This document shows, one piece after another, positions 27,204-37,187 of a DNA stretch of 49,189 bases. Positions within the stretch are counted from its first letter, which is position 1. Each line of letters opens with the position of its first letter. The notes under the pieces were generated by a model. That model saw only the letters and a list, made by a program, of their open reading frames with translations, did not search any database and was not told the DNA's origin. Where the stretch lies: NCBI GenBank assembly GCA_027485285.1, contig JAIXRH010000004.1, positions 1-49,189 on the forward strand, written 5' to 3'. The stretch comes from Comamonadaceae bacterium. Its GTDB lineage: Bacteria; Pseudomonadota; Gammaproteobacteria; Burkholderiales; Burkholderiaceae_C. A program made the position numbers and the translations under genes.

Positions 27204-27219
27204 GTCCAGCACCATCACA

Positions 27220-27987
27220 ATGTTGCGGGGCATTCCCCGTATTCAGGACGAGCCCGCGTTCGTGGTGCACCGCTACGACTGGAGCGAGTCCAGCCTGATT
27301 TTGGAAACCTTCACCCGCAACTTTGGTCGGGTGGCTTTGGTGGCCAAAGGCGCTAAAAAACCCAGCTCCAACTTTCGGCCAGTGCTGTTGCCTTTGCAGC
27401 CGTTGAACGTCAGCTATTCAGGCGATGCCGAAATCCGCACCTTGAAGGGCGCTGAATGGGTGGGCGGCCACATCATGCCCACGGGCGAGGCCCTGCTCTC
27501 GGGCTACTACATCAACGAGTTGTTGTTGCGCTTGCTCGCGCGTGACGACCCGCACCCCAGTTTGTTTGATCTGTACCGCCAAGTGGTGCAGGTGTTGGCT
27601 TCAGGCCATGAGGGCACGATGGCCCCCGCGCTGCGCGCCTTTGAGTTGCTGCTGTTGCGCGACATTGGCTTCTTGCCCGAGCTCAACGCCCAAACCCTCA
27701 CCCTCAGTCCTTTGCTGCACCATGCCTTGTATGTGCTGGTGGCCGAAGGCGGCCTGCGCACGCACAACGCGCAAGACCGCACGGGCTTGGCGGGTAGCGT
27801 GTGGCTGCAGCTGCACGACAGCCTGTTGACAGACACGCCATTCACCGCCACGCTGCGTTTGTGTGCCGAGATGCCTCCCGAGCAACGCAACGCCCTGCAG
27901 GGCCAGCTGAGGGCCTTGCTGCACTACCATTGCGGGGTCAAAACACTGCGCACGCGGCAGATGATGATTGACCTGCAATCCCTTTGA
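27220..27987 (+). CDS. recO: DNA repair protein RecO
   Basis: Works with RecF and RecR to load RecA on gapped DNA. The protein has the N-terminal OB fold [25 protein letters not shown] and [20 protein letters not shown], typical of betaproteobacterial RecO, followed by the helical domain. The start is uncertain. ATG 27220 (255 residues) lies 16 bases after era. TTG 27190 would begin MATSKSS, as many homologues do, and overlap era by 14 bases. ATG 27169 would overlap by 35. No strong Shine-Dalgarno decides it. Eight bases separate its stop from pdxJ. Confidence 0.92.
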   Translation: MLRGIPRIQDEPAFVVHRYDWSESSLILETFTRNFGRVALVAKGAKKPSSNFRPVLLPLQPLNVSYSGDAEIRTLKGAEWVGGHIMPTGEALLSGYYINELLLRLLARDDPHPSLFDLYRQVVQVLASGHEGTMAPALRAFELLLLRDIGFLPELNAQTLTLSPLLHHALYVLVAEGGLRTHNAQDRTGLAGSVWLQLHDSLLTDTPFTATLRLCAEMPPEQRNALQGQLRALLHYHCGVKTLRTRQMMIDLQSL

Positions 27988-27995
27988 GTCACCCC

Positions 27996-28748
27996 ATGTC
28001 CCACGCCCCTACAAAAACCGCCCTGTCGGTCAACCTCAACAAAGTAGCTTTGGTGCGCAACACGCGCCATTTGGGGGTGCCCAGCGTCACACGCGCGGCC
28101 ACGCTGTGCTTAGAGGCGGGCGCTGCGGGCATCACCGTGCATCCACGCCCCGACGAGCGTCACATCCGCGCTGGCGATGTGTATGAGTTGGCCGCGTTGC
28201 TCAAAGCCTGGCCAGACCGTGAGTTCAACATCGAAGGCAACCCGTTTCACAACCTGATGGACTTTGTGCGCCAAGTGCGCCCCCATCAAGTGACCTTTGT
28301 GCCCGACAGCGAAGGCCAGTTCACCAGCGACCATGGCTGGACATTTCCGCAAGATGCTGAGCGCTTGAAGCCCCTGATTGATGAAGCCAAAGCGCTTGGC
28401 GTGCGCGTGAGCTTGTTCATGGACCCCATCCCCGAAGCCATGACTGCTGCCAAAGCGGTAGGCGCTGACCGCGTGGAGCTTTATACCGAGACCTATGCCT
28501 CTGCCTTCGGCACATCCAAGCAAGCGGAGGTCTTGGCGGCTTTCAAAGCCACGGCACACGCTGCCCTCCAGGCGGGTCTGGGCATCAATGCTGGCCACGA
28601 CCTGAACCGCGACAACCTGCACACTTTCCTCACCACCGTGCCCGGTGTGCAAGAGGTGTCGATTGGCCACGCCCTCATTGCCGATGCGCTAGAGATGGGC
28701 TACACAGCAACTGTTCGCGCTTACAACGCGTGCATGCCGCAGGCTTGA
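27996..28748 (+). CDS. pdxJ: Pyridoxine 5'-phosphate synthase
   Basis: Last ring-forming step of the DXP-dependent vitamin B6 pathway: condenses 1-deoxyxylulose 5-phosphate with 3-amino-2-oxopropyl phosphate. The 250-residue TIM barrel has [17 protein letters not shown] (PdxJ N-terminus), [21 protein letters not shown] and the late [10 protein letters not shown] block. The ATG at 27996 is preferred over an in-frame TTG 12 bases upstream. It is followed eight bases later by acpS, a pairing conserved across proteobacteria. Confidence 0.97.
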   Translation: MSHAPTKTALSVNLNKVALVRNTRHLGVPSVTRAATLCLEAGAAGITVHPRPDERHIRAGDVYELAALLKAWPDREFNIEGNPFHNLMDFVRQVRPHQVTFVPDSEGQFTSDHGWTFPQDAERLKPLIDEAKALGVRVSLFMDPIPEAMTAAKAVGADRVELYTETYASAFGTSKQAEVLAAFKATAHAALQAGLGINAGHDLNRDNLHTFLTTVPGVQEVSIGHALIADALEMGYTATVRAYNACMPQA

Positions 28749-28756
28749 GACGGCGC

Positions 28757-29155
28757 ATGATTTACGGCATCGGCACTGACATTTGCGACATCCGCCGTAT
28801 CCGTGCGTCTTTAGAAAAGCACGGCGAACGCTTTGCGCAAAAAGTGCTGAGCGACAACGAGCTGAAAACTTTCCGCACCCGCAGCGAACGTTGGCCCGAG
28901 CGCGGTGTGCGTTATGTGGCCACACGCTTCTCAGCCAAAGAAGCCTTCAGCAAAGCCATCGGTTTGGGCATGCGCATGCCCATGACGTGGCGTTTGTGCG
29001 AAGTGGCCAAACTGCCCAGCGGCCAGCCCACCCTCGTGTTGCACGGCGTGCTCAAAGAATGGTTTGAAGCCAAAGGCCTGAGCGCCCATGTCAGCGTGAG
29101 CGATGAGTCCGACTACGCCACCAGCTACGTGGTGGTTGAAACACACACCGCCTGA
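28757..29155 (+). CDS. acpS: Holo-ACP synthase
   Basis: Transfers 4'-phosphopantetheine from CoA to the serine of acyl carrier protein. The 132-residue protein has [11 protein letters not shown] with D8 and [11 protein letters not shown] with E62, the two Mg-binding residues. The ATG at 28757 was chosen over a start 27 bases upstream that overlaps pdxJ. It supplies activity for the acpP product encoded in this window. Confidence 0.96.
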   Translation: MIYGIGTDICDIRRIRASLEKHGERFAQKVLSDNELKTFRTRSERWPERGVRYVATRFSAKEAFSKAIGLGMRMPMTWRLCEVAKLPSGQPTLVLHGVLKEWFEAKGLSAHVSVSDESDYATSYVVVETHTA

Positions 29156-29168
29156 ACGAATTCAATTG

Positions 29169-30251
29169 ATGACTCACCACGCCCCCCTCATTCTTGACAT
29201 CGCTGGCACTCAGCTGACTGCGGCTGATCGCCAGCGTTTGAAGCACCCGCTCACAGGCGGCGTCATTTTGTTTGGTCGCAACTGGGCCAGCCGCCAACAG
29301 CTCACCCAGTTGTGCGCCGACATCAAGGCCGTGCGAGAAGATTTGCTCATTTGTGTCGACCACGAAGGCGGGCGCGTGCAGCGCTTTCGCCAAGACGGCT
29401 TCACCCACATCCCCCCCATGCGTGCTTTGGGCGAGCTGTGGATGAATGACAAAAAGAAACAGCCCGACAGCGGCGCGATGGCCGCCATGGATGCCGCCAC
29501 CGCTTGCGGCTATGTGTTGGCCAGCGAGTTGCGCGCGTGCGGTGTGGACTTCAGCTTCACCCCTGTGCTCGACCTCGACCACGGCGAGAGCGGCGTGATT
29601 GGCGACCGCGCGTTTCACCGTGACCCCCGCGTGGCCACCACCTTGGCCAAGAGCGTCATGCACGGCTTGTTGTTGGCGGGTATGGCCAACTGTGGCAAGC
29701 ACTTTCCTGGCCACGGCTTTGTGAAGGCCGATTCGCATGTGGACATTCCCGTCGACAAGCGCAGCCTCAAAGCCATCCTAGGCGACTGCGCTTTGCCTTA
29801 CCAATGGCTCACCACCACGCTCACCAGTGTCATGCCCGCCCACGTCATTTACCCGAAGGTTGATGCCTTGCCTGCAGGCTTCTCACCACGCTGGTTGCAA
29901 GACATCTTGCGCGGTGAGTTGCATTTCAATGGCGCGATCTTCAGCGACGATTTGTCGATGGAAGGCGCACGCCGCATCCAAGGCCGCTCGGTCAGCTTTG
30001 CCCAGGCGGGTGTGGCTGCGCTGAATGCGGGTTGCGATTTGGTGCTCTTGTGCAACCAAAGCATCGGCGACGGCCATGCGGTGGATGAAATGCTCGAAGG
30101 CCTGACCGAACACCTCGTTAAAAACCAATGGCATGCCAGTGACGCCAGCGAACAACGCCGTCGCGCTCTGCTGCCCACAACTTCGCCGCTAGCTTGGGAC
30201 GCGCTGATGACTCACCCCGCATACTTGCGGGCTTTGGACCTGTTGCCTTAA
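29169..30251 (+). CDS. nagZ: Beta-N-acetylhexosaminidase
   Basis: Cytoplasmic family 3 glycoside hydrolase that removes GlcNAc from recycled cell-wall anhydro-muropeptides. The 360-residue protein has CVDHEGGRVQRF, GKHFPGHG (176-183) with the mobile-loop D-x-H (D188/H190), and the nucleophile region FSDDLSMEGA (258-267, D260). In bacteria with an inducible AmpC lactamase, NagZ products trigger induction; no such genes are seen here. The ATG at 29169 fits the family; an upstream in-frame start would overlap acpS. Confidence 0.96.
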   Translation: MTHHAPLILDIAGTQLTAADRQRLKHPLTGGVILFGRNWASRQQLTQLCADIKAVREDLLICVDHEGGRVQRFRQDGFTHIPPMRALGELWMNDKKKQPDSGAMAAMDAATACGYVLASELRACGVDFSFTPVLDLDHGESGVIGDRAFHRDPRVATTLAKSVMHGLLLAGMANCGKHFPGHGFVKADSHVDIPVDKRSLKAILGDCALPYQWLTTTLTSVMPAHVIYPKVDALPAGFSPRWLQDILRGELHFNGAIFSDDLSMEGARRIQGRSVSFAQAGVAALNAGCDLVLLCNQSIGDGHAVDEMLEGLTEHLVKNQWHASDASEQRRRALLPTTSPLAWDALMTHPAYLRALDLLP

Positions 30252-30288
30252 CCCGCACACACGTTCACCACCACCCCAGAAAGCTCCC

Positions 30289-30486
30289 ATGGCAACGCCT
30301 AATTACAACTACGAAAAACGCCAACGCGAGTTAGCCAAGAAGAAGAAAAAAGAAGACAAACTGCGCGAGCGTGATGCCCGCAAAACTTCGCCTGACGGTG
30401 AATTTGGTGAAAATCCAGCCATGGACCCCGATCCTGTGCCTAGCCCTGATGGCGATGCGCCTGAAGCGGGTGTAGACAAAATTTAA
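30289..30486 (+). CDS. Small Lys/Arg-rich hypothetical protein
   Basis: A 65-residue protein. Residues 1-32 are strongly basic (MATPNYNYEKRQRELAKKKKK and more Lys/Arg), predicted helical. The C-terminal half is acidic and Pro/Asp-rich (residues 36-65). I recall similar small proteins in other Burkholderiales, but no function is known. The charge split suggests nucleic-acid binding with an acidic tail; this is a guess. It lies 37 bases after nagZ and 14 before the next gene, on the same strand, and has neighbour-like base use. Confidence 0.7.
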   Translation: MATPNYNYEKRQRELAKKKKKEDKLRERDARKTSPDGEFGENPAMDPDPVPSPDGDAPEAGVDKI

Positions 30487-30500
30487 TCAAAGGTTTTTCT

Positions 30501-30887
30501 ATGGCAATTCCTTGGCTCTCCGCACTCAAAGTCATCCCATGGGGCGATGTCATTTCGCACGCGCCCAGCGTGCTTGAAAAAGCCCGCGACCTCATGACCC
30601 GCAAGCCTGCGGAAGCAGCACCCGCGTCGATGGCCACGCCCAATGCGCACGACGAGGTGCCGAGCTTGGGCGAACTGAAAAACCGATTGCTTGCTGCCAA
30701 TGTGCAAATAGACGAGCTGCAACAACGCCAAACACAACTCACGCAAACCGTGAGCGAATTGGCCGAGCAAAACGCGGCCTTGGTGTCGGTGGTGAGTGGC
30801 TTGCGTCAAACCCTTCGCCAGGTGGTGCTTGGATTGGCGCTGGCTTTTGTCGGCTTGGGTGCTGTGGCGTACACCCAGTTCTTTTAA
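30501..30887 (+). CDS. Coiled-coil protein with C-terminal membrane anchor
   Basis: A 128-residue protein I do not recognise. An N-terminal part ([14 protein letters not shown]) is followed by a Pro/Ala linker, a coiled coil of about 45 residues (56-100, rich in Leu, Gln and Glu heptads), and one hydrophobic helix at the very end (about 107-125). The layout is that of a tail-anchored inner-membrane protein with a cytoplasmic coiled coil. Its stop codon overlaps the lysS stop on the other strand (30884-30887). Function unknown. Confidence 0.7.
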   Translation: MAIPWLSALKVIPWGDVISHAPSVLEKARDLMTRKPAEAAPASMATPNAHDEVPSLGELKNRLLAANVQIDELQQRQTQLTQTVSELAEQNAALVSVVSGLRQTLRQVVLGLALAFVGLGAVAYTQFF

Positions 30888-32425
30888 GCTTCCCGACGCA
30901 AGGCGGGGAACAAAATCACGTCGCGGATGCTGGGGCTGTCGGTCAGCAACATCATCAAGCGGTCAATGCCGATGCCGCAGCCACCGGTGGGGGGCATGCC
31001 GTATTCGAGGGCACGCACAAAGTCGTGGTCGTAGAACATGGCTTCGTCGTCGCCGCTGTCTTTGGCGGCCACTTGGGCATGAAAACGGGCGGCTTGGTCC
31101 TCGGCGTCGTTCAACTCACTGAAGCCGTTGCCAAACTCGCGGCCTGTGATGTAGAGCTCAAAACGCTCGGTCACCTCAGGTTGGCTATCGCTGGCGCGGG
31201 CCAAGGGTGAAATCTCGACGGGGTGCTCGCAAATGAAGGTGGGCTGCCACAGCTTGTCTTCCACCGTCTCTTCAAAGTACATCACTTGCAAGCTGGCCAA
31301 GCTGCGTGTGCTGAGCTTGTCTTTCTCTTCTTTGAAACCGAGCTTTTGCAAAGCGTTGATCAACCAGGTGATGTTGTCCACGTTGTCGCCCGCTTCGGTG
31401 TGCTTGAGGATGGCTTCACGGATGGTGAGGCGCTCAAAGGCAGGTTCCAAGTCCACCGCTTTGCCGCCGTAGGTCAGCAGCAAGGTGCCAGCGGCCTTCA
31501 TGGCGGCGTCGCGCACCAGCTCTTCGGTGAAGTGCATCAGGTCTTGGTAGTTCCAATACGCGGCGTAGAACTCCATCATGGTGAACTCGGGGTTGTGGCG
31601 CACCGAGATCCCTTCGTTGCGGAAGTTGCGGTTGATCTCAAACACGCGTTCAAAGCCACCCACGATCAAGCGCTTCAAGTACAGCTCAGGCGCAATGCGC
31701 AAGAACATTTCTTGGTCCAGCGCGTTGTGGTGCGTGGTGAAGGGCTTGGCGTTCGCACCGCCGGGGATGGGGTGCAGCATGGGCGTTTCCACTTCAAGGA
31801 AGTTGTGTTGCACCATGAAGTCGCGGATGCCGCTCACCGCTTTGCTGCGCGCCACAAAGCGCTTGCGTGCGGTTTCGTCTGTCATCAAATCGACGTAGCG
31901 TTGGCGGTATTTGATCTCTTGGTCCGCCACGCCGTGGAACTTGTCGGGCATGGGGCGCAGGCTCTTGGTCAGCATGCGGATGCTGGTGGCATGGATGGAC
32001 AGCTCGCCCATGCGCGTTTTGAACAGCTTGCCTTCGCACGCCACGATGTCGCCCAAATCCCAATGTTTGAAATCGGCGTAGAGGTCTTCGCTGATGTCGT
32101 CACGCGTCACGTAAATCTGGATGCGGCCTGTGCTGTCTTGCAGCGTGGCAAAGCTGGCCTTGCCCATCACGCGCTTGAGCATCATGCGGCCTGCCACTTT
32201 GGCGAACTGGCCTTCTTCGGTCAATACCTCGAGCGACTTGTCGCCATGCAACTCGTGCAGCGTGGCGGCGTGGTGCGCGGGTTTGAAGTCATTGGGGAAC
32301 GCCACGCCAAGGCCAGCAGCCTGCCGCTCGCGCATGGTCTTGAGCTTGTCGCGGCGCTCGGCGATCAGTTGGTTTTCGTCGACGGGAGCGGCTTCTGGCG
32401 TGGCGGGGGTGGTGGTGTTAGACAT
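30884..32425 (-). CDS. lysS: Lysyl-tRNA synthetase (class II)
   Basis: Charges tRNA-Lys with lysine. The 513-residue protein has an N-terminal OB-fold anticodon-binding domain (about 75-180) and the class II catalytic core: motif 2 [20 protein letters not shown] and motif 3 [13 protein letters not shown] near the C-terminus. Length is normal. It is monocistronic: a TAAAAT -10-like element (32484-32489, minus strand) lies about 60 bases upstream, and the accD terminator lies beyond that. Its stop overlaps the convergent membrane-protein gene by four bases. Confidence 0.97.
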   Translation of the reverse strand: MSNTTTPATPEAAPVDENQLIAERRDKLKTMRERQAAGLGVAFPNDFKPAHHAATLHELHGDKSLEVLTEEGQFAKVAGRMMLKRVMGKASFATLQDSTGRIQIYVTRDDISEDLYADFKHWDLGDIVACEGKLFKTRMGELSIHATSIRMLTKSLRPMPDKFHGVADQEIKYRQRYVDLMTDETARKRFVARSKAVSGIRDFMVQHNFLEVETPMLHPIPGGANAKPFTTHHNALDQEMFLRIAPELYLKRLIVGGFERVFEINRNFRNEGISVRHNPEFTMMEFYAAYWNYQDLMHFTEELVRDAAMKAAGTLLLTYGGKAVDLEPAFERLTIREAILKHTEAGDNVDNITWLINALQKLGFKEEKDKLSTRSLASLQVMYFEETVEDKLWQPTFICEHPVEISPLARASDSQPEVTERFELYITGREFGNGFSELNDAEDQAARFHAQVAAKDSGDDEAMFYDHDFVRALEYGMPPTGGCGIGIDRLMMLLTDSPSIRDVILFPALRREA

Positions 32426-32531
32426 CTAAAGAGGCGTGAGTAGAAAAAAGCTGCGTACAAATGGGGAGCGCAGCAAACCCGATATTTTACGAGGCTGATG
32501 CGGTGCTAATACGGCTGGCGAAACCAAAGTA

Positions 32532-32556
32532 AAAAAGGTCCGAAAGGACCTTTTTC
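32532..32556 (-). terminator. Terminator of the trp-accD operon
   Basis: GGTCC-GAAA-GGACC flanked by six A on one side and five T on the other. On the minus strand the stem is followed by a run of six T, 20 bases after the accD stop. Confidence 0.88.
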
Positions 32557-32575
32557 ATATCTTCAATGCCTCTGT

Positions 32576-33448
32576 TTACGCGACAGCGTCGGCAGGCTGG
32601 CGCTGCAACATCGCCAAGGTGCTGGCGATGGTTTTGCGCAGTTCGCGGCGGTCGCAAATCATGTCGACGGCGCCTTTTTCTTGCAAAAATTCTGCGCGTT
32701 GGAAGCCTGCAGGCAAGGTAACACGCACGGTGCTTTCAATCACGCGGGGGCCGGCAAAGCCAATCAGGGCATTGGGCTCGGCCATCACCACGTCACCCAT
32801 GAACGCAAAGCCGGCTGACACGCCGCCCATGGTGGGGTCGGTCAAGACGGCGATGTAGGGCAAGCCTTTTTTGGCCAAGCGCGTGAGCGAGGCGTTGGTT
32901 TTGGCCATTTGCATGAGCGAGAGCAAGCCCTCTTGCATGCGCGCGCCACCGGTGGCTGTGAAGCAAATGAAGGGCACTTTTTGCTCGATGGCGGTGTGCA
33001 CGCCGCGCACAAAGCGCTCGCCCACGACCGAGCCCATGGAGCCGCCCATGAAGTCGAATTCAAAACAGGCCACGACCACGTTGATGTTGTGCACCGCGCC
33101 ACCCATGACCACCAAGGCGTCGGTTTCGCCGGTGTTTTGCATGGCCTCTTTGAGGCGCTCGGGGTATTTGCGGCTGTCCTTGAACTTCAAGGGGTCCACC
33201 GGCAGCACTTCTTGGCCAATTTCGTAGCGGCCTTCGGCGTCCAGAAACGCGTCCAAACGGGCGCGGGCGCTCATGCGGTGGTGGTGGCTGCAAGTGGGGC
33301 AGACGTTTTGGTTGGCTTGCAAATCACTCTTGTAGAGCACGGTCTCGCAGCTGGGGCACTTCACCCACACACCTTCGGGCACGCTGCGGCGGTCCGAGGG
33401 GTCGGTGTGTTGAATTTTGGGGGGCAGCAGTTTTTCGAGCCAACTCAT
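32576..33448 (-). CDS. accD: Acetyl-CoA carboxylase, carboxyltransferase subunit beta
   Basis: Beta half of the carboxyltransferase that makes malonyl-CoA, the substrate of FabD and FabH. The 290-residue protein has the N-terminal zinc ribbon with C31, C34, C50 and C53, then the crotonase-fold core with GGARMQEG and [13 protein letters not shown]. Cotranscription with trpFBA is common in proteobacteria. It is the last gene of the long minus-strand operon and is followed by a terminator. Confidence 0.97.
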   Translation of the reverse strand: MSWLEKLLPPKIQHTDPSDRRSVPEGVWVKCPSCETVLYKSDLQANQNVCPTCSHHHRMSARARLDAFLDAEGRYEIGQEVLPVDPLKFKDSRKYPERLKEAMQNTGETDALVVMGGAVHNINVVVACFEFDFMGGSMGSVVGERFVRGVHTAIEQKVPFICFTATGGARMQEGLLSLMQMAKTNASLTRLAKKGLPYIAVLTDPTMGGVSAGFAFMGDVVMAEPNALIGFAGPRVIESTVRVTLPAGFQRAEFLQEKGAVDMICDRRELRKTIASTLAMLQRQPADAVA

Positions 33449-33511
33449 GGTGAGCCTTTCGTCAGTTCTTTTTGGAGTGGTTTGATTTTAACGGGCGGGG
33501 TCGCTGGCGAT

Positions 33512-34321
33512 TCAAGCGTCCAAAGCCTGGCGAATACCCGTTAAAAAATCGTGCGCCGCAGCCACTTCTTGGCCTGCTGGCGCTGCTTCCAACAGCTGGA
33601 TGATGCGGCTGCCAATCACCACGGCATCGGCCACACGGCCCACAGCGGCGGCGGTGGCGGCATCGCGAATGCCAAAGCCGACGCCCACGGGGATGTGCAC
33701 ATGCTGGCGGATGCGCGGCAACATGGCTTCCACGGCGTCGGTGTCGAGGTTGCCAGCGCCCGTCACGCCCTTGAGCGAGACGTAATACACATAGCCGCTG
33801 GCAACGCGTGCCACTTGTGCCATGCGTTGGTCGGTGCTGGTGGGCGCGAGCAAGAAGATCAGGTCCATGCTGTGGGCGCGCAGGGTGGCGGCAAATTCTT
33901 CGCACTCTTCCGGTGGGTAGTCCACGATCAGCACGCCGTCGACGCCAGCGGCAGAAGCGTCTTTGACAAATGAGTCTGGGCCGTGCTTGAGGTTGTAGCA
34001 CTCCACGGGGTTGGCGTAGCCCATCAGCACCACGGGGGTGGTGGCATTGGTCACGCGAAATTCGCGCACCATGTCCAGCACTTGGGTCGTGCCTGTCCCA
34101 AAACGCAGCGCGGCCTCGCCTGCTTTTTGAATCACTGCGCCGTCGGCCATCGGATCGCTGAAAGGCACCCCCAGTTCGATGATGTCAGCGCCCGCGTCCA
34201 CCATGCCGTGCATGAGGGCGGGTGTGATGTTGGCTTGCGGAAAGCCTGCCATCACATAGGGAATGAGGGCTTTGCGGCCTTGGGCTTTGAGGGCGGCGAG
34301 GGTGGCGTCAATTCGGCTCAT
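33512..34321 (-). CDS. trpA: Tryptophan synthase alpha chain
   Basis: Cleaves indole-3-glycerol phosphate to indole, which tunnels to TrpB. The 269-residue protein has the catalytic E49 and D60 in [15 protein letters not shown] at exactly the E. coli numbers when counted from ATG 34321, which supports that start. A GTG at 34333, overlapping the trpB stop, begins MSRT and then repeats into MSRI. This is a small duplication of the start sequence (gtgagccga/atgagccga), so either codon could be used. It lies between trpB and accD. Confidence 0.96.
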   Translation of the reverse strand: MSRIDATLAALKAQGRKALIPYVMAGFPQANITPALMHGMVDAGADIIELGVPFSDPMADGAVIQKAGEAALRFGTGTTQVLDMVREFRVTNATTPVVLMGYANPVECYNLKHGPDSFVKDASAAGVDGVLIVDYPPEECEEFAATLRAHSMDLIFLLAPTSTDQRMAQVARVASGYVYYVSLKGVTGAGNLDTDAVEAMLPRIRQHVHIPVGVGFGIRDAATAAAVGRVADAVVIGSRIIQLLEAAPAGQEVAAAHDFLTGIRQALDA

Positions 34322-34329
34322 GGTTCGGC

Positions 34330-35619
34330 TCACTTCACAAATTTCACGGCATGTTCAGCAGGGCCACCTTTGACCGATTGGCCTTGGCAGCTGGGGCGGC
34401 AGAAGAAGTCTGCGTTGCTCAGGTCCGCCACCGTGCCAATGTCTTTGTCGCCACGGCCAGAGAGGTTGATCAAGATCGACTGTTCGGGCGTCATGGTCTT
34501 GGCCAGCTTCATGGCGTAAGCCACGGCATGGCTGGATTCGAGTGCCGGTATGAGTCCTTCCGTGCGGCACAGGTAGTGGAAGGCGTCCAGCGCTTCTGTG
34601 TCGGTGATGCCCACGTACTCGGCGCGGCCAATGTCTTTGAGAAACGCGTGCTCGGGGCCCACACCAGGGTAGTCAAGGCCAGCGCTCACGCTGTGCGTTT
34701 CGGTGATCTGGCCGTTTTCATCTTGCAAGATGTAAGTGCGGTTGCCGTGTAAAACGCCAGGTGTGCCCAGTTGCAGTGAGGCCGAGTGACGGTTGGTGTC
34801 CATGCCTTCGCCCGCGGCTTCCACGCCAATGAGACGTGTGTTGACGTGGTTGATGTAGGGGTAGAAGATGCCCATGGCATTGCTGCCGCCACCCACGCAG
34901 GCCAGCACGGCGTCGGGTTGCTGTTCTGCCATCTGCAGGCTTTTGAACATGGCAGGCATTTGCGTGAGGCACTCTTCGCCAATCACGCTTTGGAAGTCGC
35001 GCACCATCATTGGGTAAGGGTGAGGCCCCGCCACTGTGCCGATGATGTAGAAGGTGTTGTCCACGTTGGCCACCCAGTCGCGCATGGCCTCGTTCAGGGC
35101 GTCTTTGAGGGTGCGGCTGCCGCTTTCCACGGGCACCACGGTCGCGCCCAAGAGCTTCATGCGGTACACATTGGGGCTTTGACGCTTGACGTCTTCAGCG
35201 CCCATGTAGACCACGCATTCCAGGCCGTAGCGTGCGCAGATGGTGGCGGTGGCGACGCCGTGTTGGCCTGCACCCGTTTCGGCAATCACGCGGGGCTTGC
35301 CCATGCGTTTGGCCAGCATGGCTTGCCCAATGGTGTTGTTGATCTTGTGAGCGCCGGTGTGGTTCAGGTCTTCACGTTTGAGGAAGATTTGCGCACCGCC
35401 CATTTCGCGGCTCATGCGGGCTGCGTGGTAGATGGGCGAAGGGCGGCCCACAAAGTGCGCCAACTCATTTTTGAACTCGGCAATGAACGCGGGGTCGTGT
35501 TGGTATTTGGCGTAGGCCTCTTTCAGCTCTTCAATCGCGTGGGTCAGCGTTTCGCTGATGAAGCTGCCGCCGTAAATGCCAAAGTGGCCGCGTGCGTCGG
35601 GTTGTTGGTAGTTCGACAT
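34330..35619 (-). CDS. trpB: Tryptophan synthase beta chain
   Basis: PLP enzyme joining indole and serine to give tryptophan. The 429-residue protein has the PLP lysine K92 in HTGAHKINN, the phosphate-binding GGGSNAMG and the C-terminal [27 protein letters not shown] at 35619 is the family N-terminus; an in-frame start 30 bases upstream adds residues not seen in homologues. The spacer to trpF is 88 bases, with no clear terminator. It is followed by trpA nine bases or less downstream. Confidence 0.97.
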   Translation of the reverse strand: MSNYQQPDARGHFGIYGGSFISETLTHAIEELKEAYAKYQHDPAFIAEFKNELAHFVGRPSPIYHAARMSREMGGAQIFLKREDLNHTGAHKINNTIGQAMLAKRMGKPRVIAETGAGQHGVATATICARYGLECVVYMGAEDVKRQSPNVYRMKLLGATVVPVESGSRTLKDALNEAMRDWVANVDNTFYIIGTVAGPHPYPMMVRDFQSVIGEECLTQMPAMFKSLQMAEQQPDAVLACVGGGSNAMGIFYPYINHVNTRLIGVEAAGEGMDTNRHSASLQLGTPGVLHGNRTYILQDENGQITETHSVSAGLDYPGVGPEHAFLKDIGRAEYVGITDTEALDAFHYLCRTEGLIPALESSHAVAYAMKLAKTMTPEQSILINLSGRGDKDIGTVADLSNADFFCRPSCQGQSVKGGPAEHAVKFVK

Positions 35620-35707
35620 AGGTTGCCTACAAAAAATGTCTGGTACCAACTGCTGGCGTTGCAGTCAGCCCAAGAGCTTCAAACAAAAAGAGAAAAAGGG
35701 AAGGGGC

Positions 35708-36388
35708 TTAGAGCGGGTGCTCTGCGTCGGCTGCGCGAACGGCTCTGACGAATTCGTGGATCTTGGCTGCATCTTTGATGCCTTTGGCCGATTCCACGCC
35801 AGAGCTCACGTCAACCGCCAATGAATGGCCGTGGTGACGCAGCGCGCGAATGCCATCGGTCACGTTGGCAGCGTTGAGTCCACCAGACAAGACGAGGTGA
35901 GCGTTGACGTTTTGAGGAAGCTGTGACCAATTGAATGTTTTGCCGCCGCCGCCGTAACCGTCGACATGGGCGTCGAGCAGCACCGCTTGGGCGTCTGAGT
36001 AATCTTGCGCGTATTTTAAGAGGTCAAAGGGTTCTTCGCCCGCTGGGGTTTCTAGCGGGATGCGGGCCGCGCGCATCCAGCGGCGGCCCAAGGTGCGGGC
36101 AATTTTGCGGCAGTGGTCGGGCGTTTCGTCGCCATGAAACTGCAGCCAAGCGCCTGGCACTTGCACGCACGCATGAGCCATGGTCTCAGGTGTTTCATTC
36201 ACGAACAGCAGCACGGGCGTGACAAAGGCGGGCAGGCGCAAGGCCAGTTCGGCAGCGCGTTCCACCGTCACCGCCCGCGGGCTGGGGGCGTACATGACAA
36301 AGCCAATCGCGTCCACGCCTGCAGCCACGGCGGCGTCGACGTCTTGCTCACGGGTGAGCCCACAAATTTTGATACGCGTGCGGTTCAT
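35708..36388 (-). CDS. trpF: Phosphoribosylanthranilate isomerase
   Basis: Third step of tryptophan synthesis, an Amadori rearrangement on a TIM barrel. The 226-residue protein has the catalytic C9 in KICGLT and D139 in LLDAHVDGYGGGGKTFNW. Its ATG overlaps the truA stop by four bases. The other tryptophan genes (trpE, trpG, trpD, trpC) are not in the window, as expected for Burkholderiales where they form a separate cluster. Confidence 0.96.
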   Translation of the reverse strand: MNRTRIKICGLTREQDVDAAVAAGVDAIGFVMYAPSPRAVTVERAAELALRLPAFVTPVLLFVNETPETMAHACVQVPGAWLQFHGDETPDHCRKIARTLGRRWMRAARIPLETPAGEEPFDLLKYAQDYSDAQAVLLDAHVDGYGGGGKTFNWSQLPQNVNAHLVLSGGLNAANVTDGIRALRHHGHSLAVDVSSGVESAKGIKDAAKIHEFVRAVRAADAEHPL

Positions 36389-37182
36389 GGCAACCCATCA
36401 TACGCAGGGGTGCGGTCAGGCAAGTTCCACTGTGCGGCGTAGCGGGGGCCTAAGAAATACAAACCATCAGGGCTGAAGGTGGGGGCGGCGGCATCGCGGT
36501 CGCGGGCGGCCAGCACCTCGGCCATCCACTCGGGCGGTTGGTCGCCCACGCCAATCTTGAGCAAACAACCCATGACGTTGCGAATCATGTGGTGCAAAAA
36601 CGCGCTGGCTTCAAACTCAAAGCGCCAAACAGCCGATCCTGCCTGTGTGCTTTTGCGGCTGATGTCGATGCGCGTCATGGTTTTGACAGGCGTGAGGGCT
36701 TGGCAGCTGGAGGCACGAAACGAGGTGAAGTCGTGCTCGCCCATCAAATGCTGCGCCGCTTGTTGCATGGCAGCCAAGTCAAGCGGGCGGTACACCCAGC
36801 CCACGCGGCCTACCTCAACGCTGGGGCGCACGGCGGACTCCAGCACCACATAGGCATAGCGGCGCGAAATGGCGCTGCTGCGACAGTGGAATTCGCGGGG
36901 AACCTCACGCGCCCATTGCACGGCAATGTCGAGTGGCAAATAGCGGTTGGTGCCCCGCAGCCAAGATTGGTCTGTGCGCTCTAGTTCGGTGTCAAAGTGA
37001 ATGACCTGCATGAGGCCATGCACGCCAGCATCGGTGCGGCCTGCACACAAGGTAGAGATGGGGGTTTGGGTGAACTTGGCCAGCGCTTTTTCGAGCTTGT
37101 CCTGAACCGTTTTTCCTGAAGACTGACTCTGCCAGCCTTCGTAGGCTTGGCCGTTGTAGCTCAAGCCCATCGCAATGCGCAT
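36385..37182 (-). CDS. truA: tRNA pseudouridine synthase A
   Basis: Makes pseudouridine at positions 38-40 of the tRNA anticodon arm. The 265-residue protein has the catalytic D51 in CAGRTDAGVHG, the N-terminal SYNGQAYEGWQSQ and the RASSCQALTPVKTM block. It sits five bases after fimV and overlaps trpF by four, the fimV-truA-trpF order known from pseudomonads and Burkholderiales. Confidence 0.96.
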   Translation of the reverse strand: MRIAMGLSYNGQAYEGWQSQSSGKTVQDKLEKALAKFTQTPISTLCAGRTDAGVHGLMQVIHFDTELERTDQSWLRGTNRYLPLDIAVQWAREVPREFHCRSSAISRRYAYVVLESAVRPSVEVGRVGWVYRPLDLAAMQQAAQHLMGEHDFTSFRASSCQALTPVKTMTRIDISRKSTQAGSAVWRFEFEASAFLHHMIRNVMGCLLKIGVGDQPPEWMAEVLAARDRDAAAPTFSPDGLYFLGPRYAAQWNLPDRTPAYDGLP

Positions 37183-37187
37183 GCGGC

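Noticed and set aside
31223-32443. 406-residue open frame opposite lysS
   Set aside because: Antisense shadow; lysS motifs on the other strand are unambiguous.
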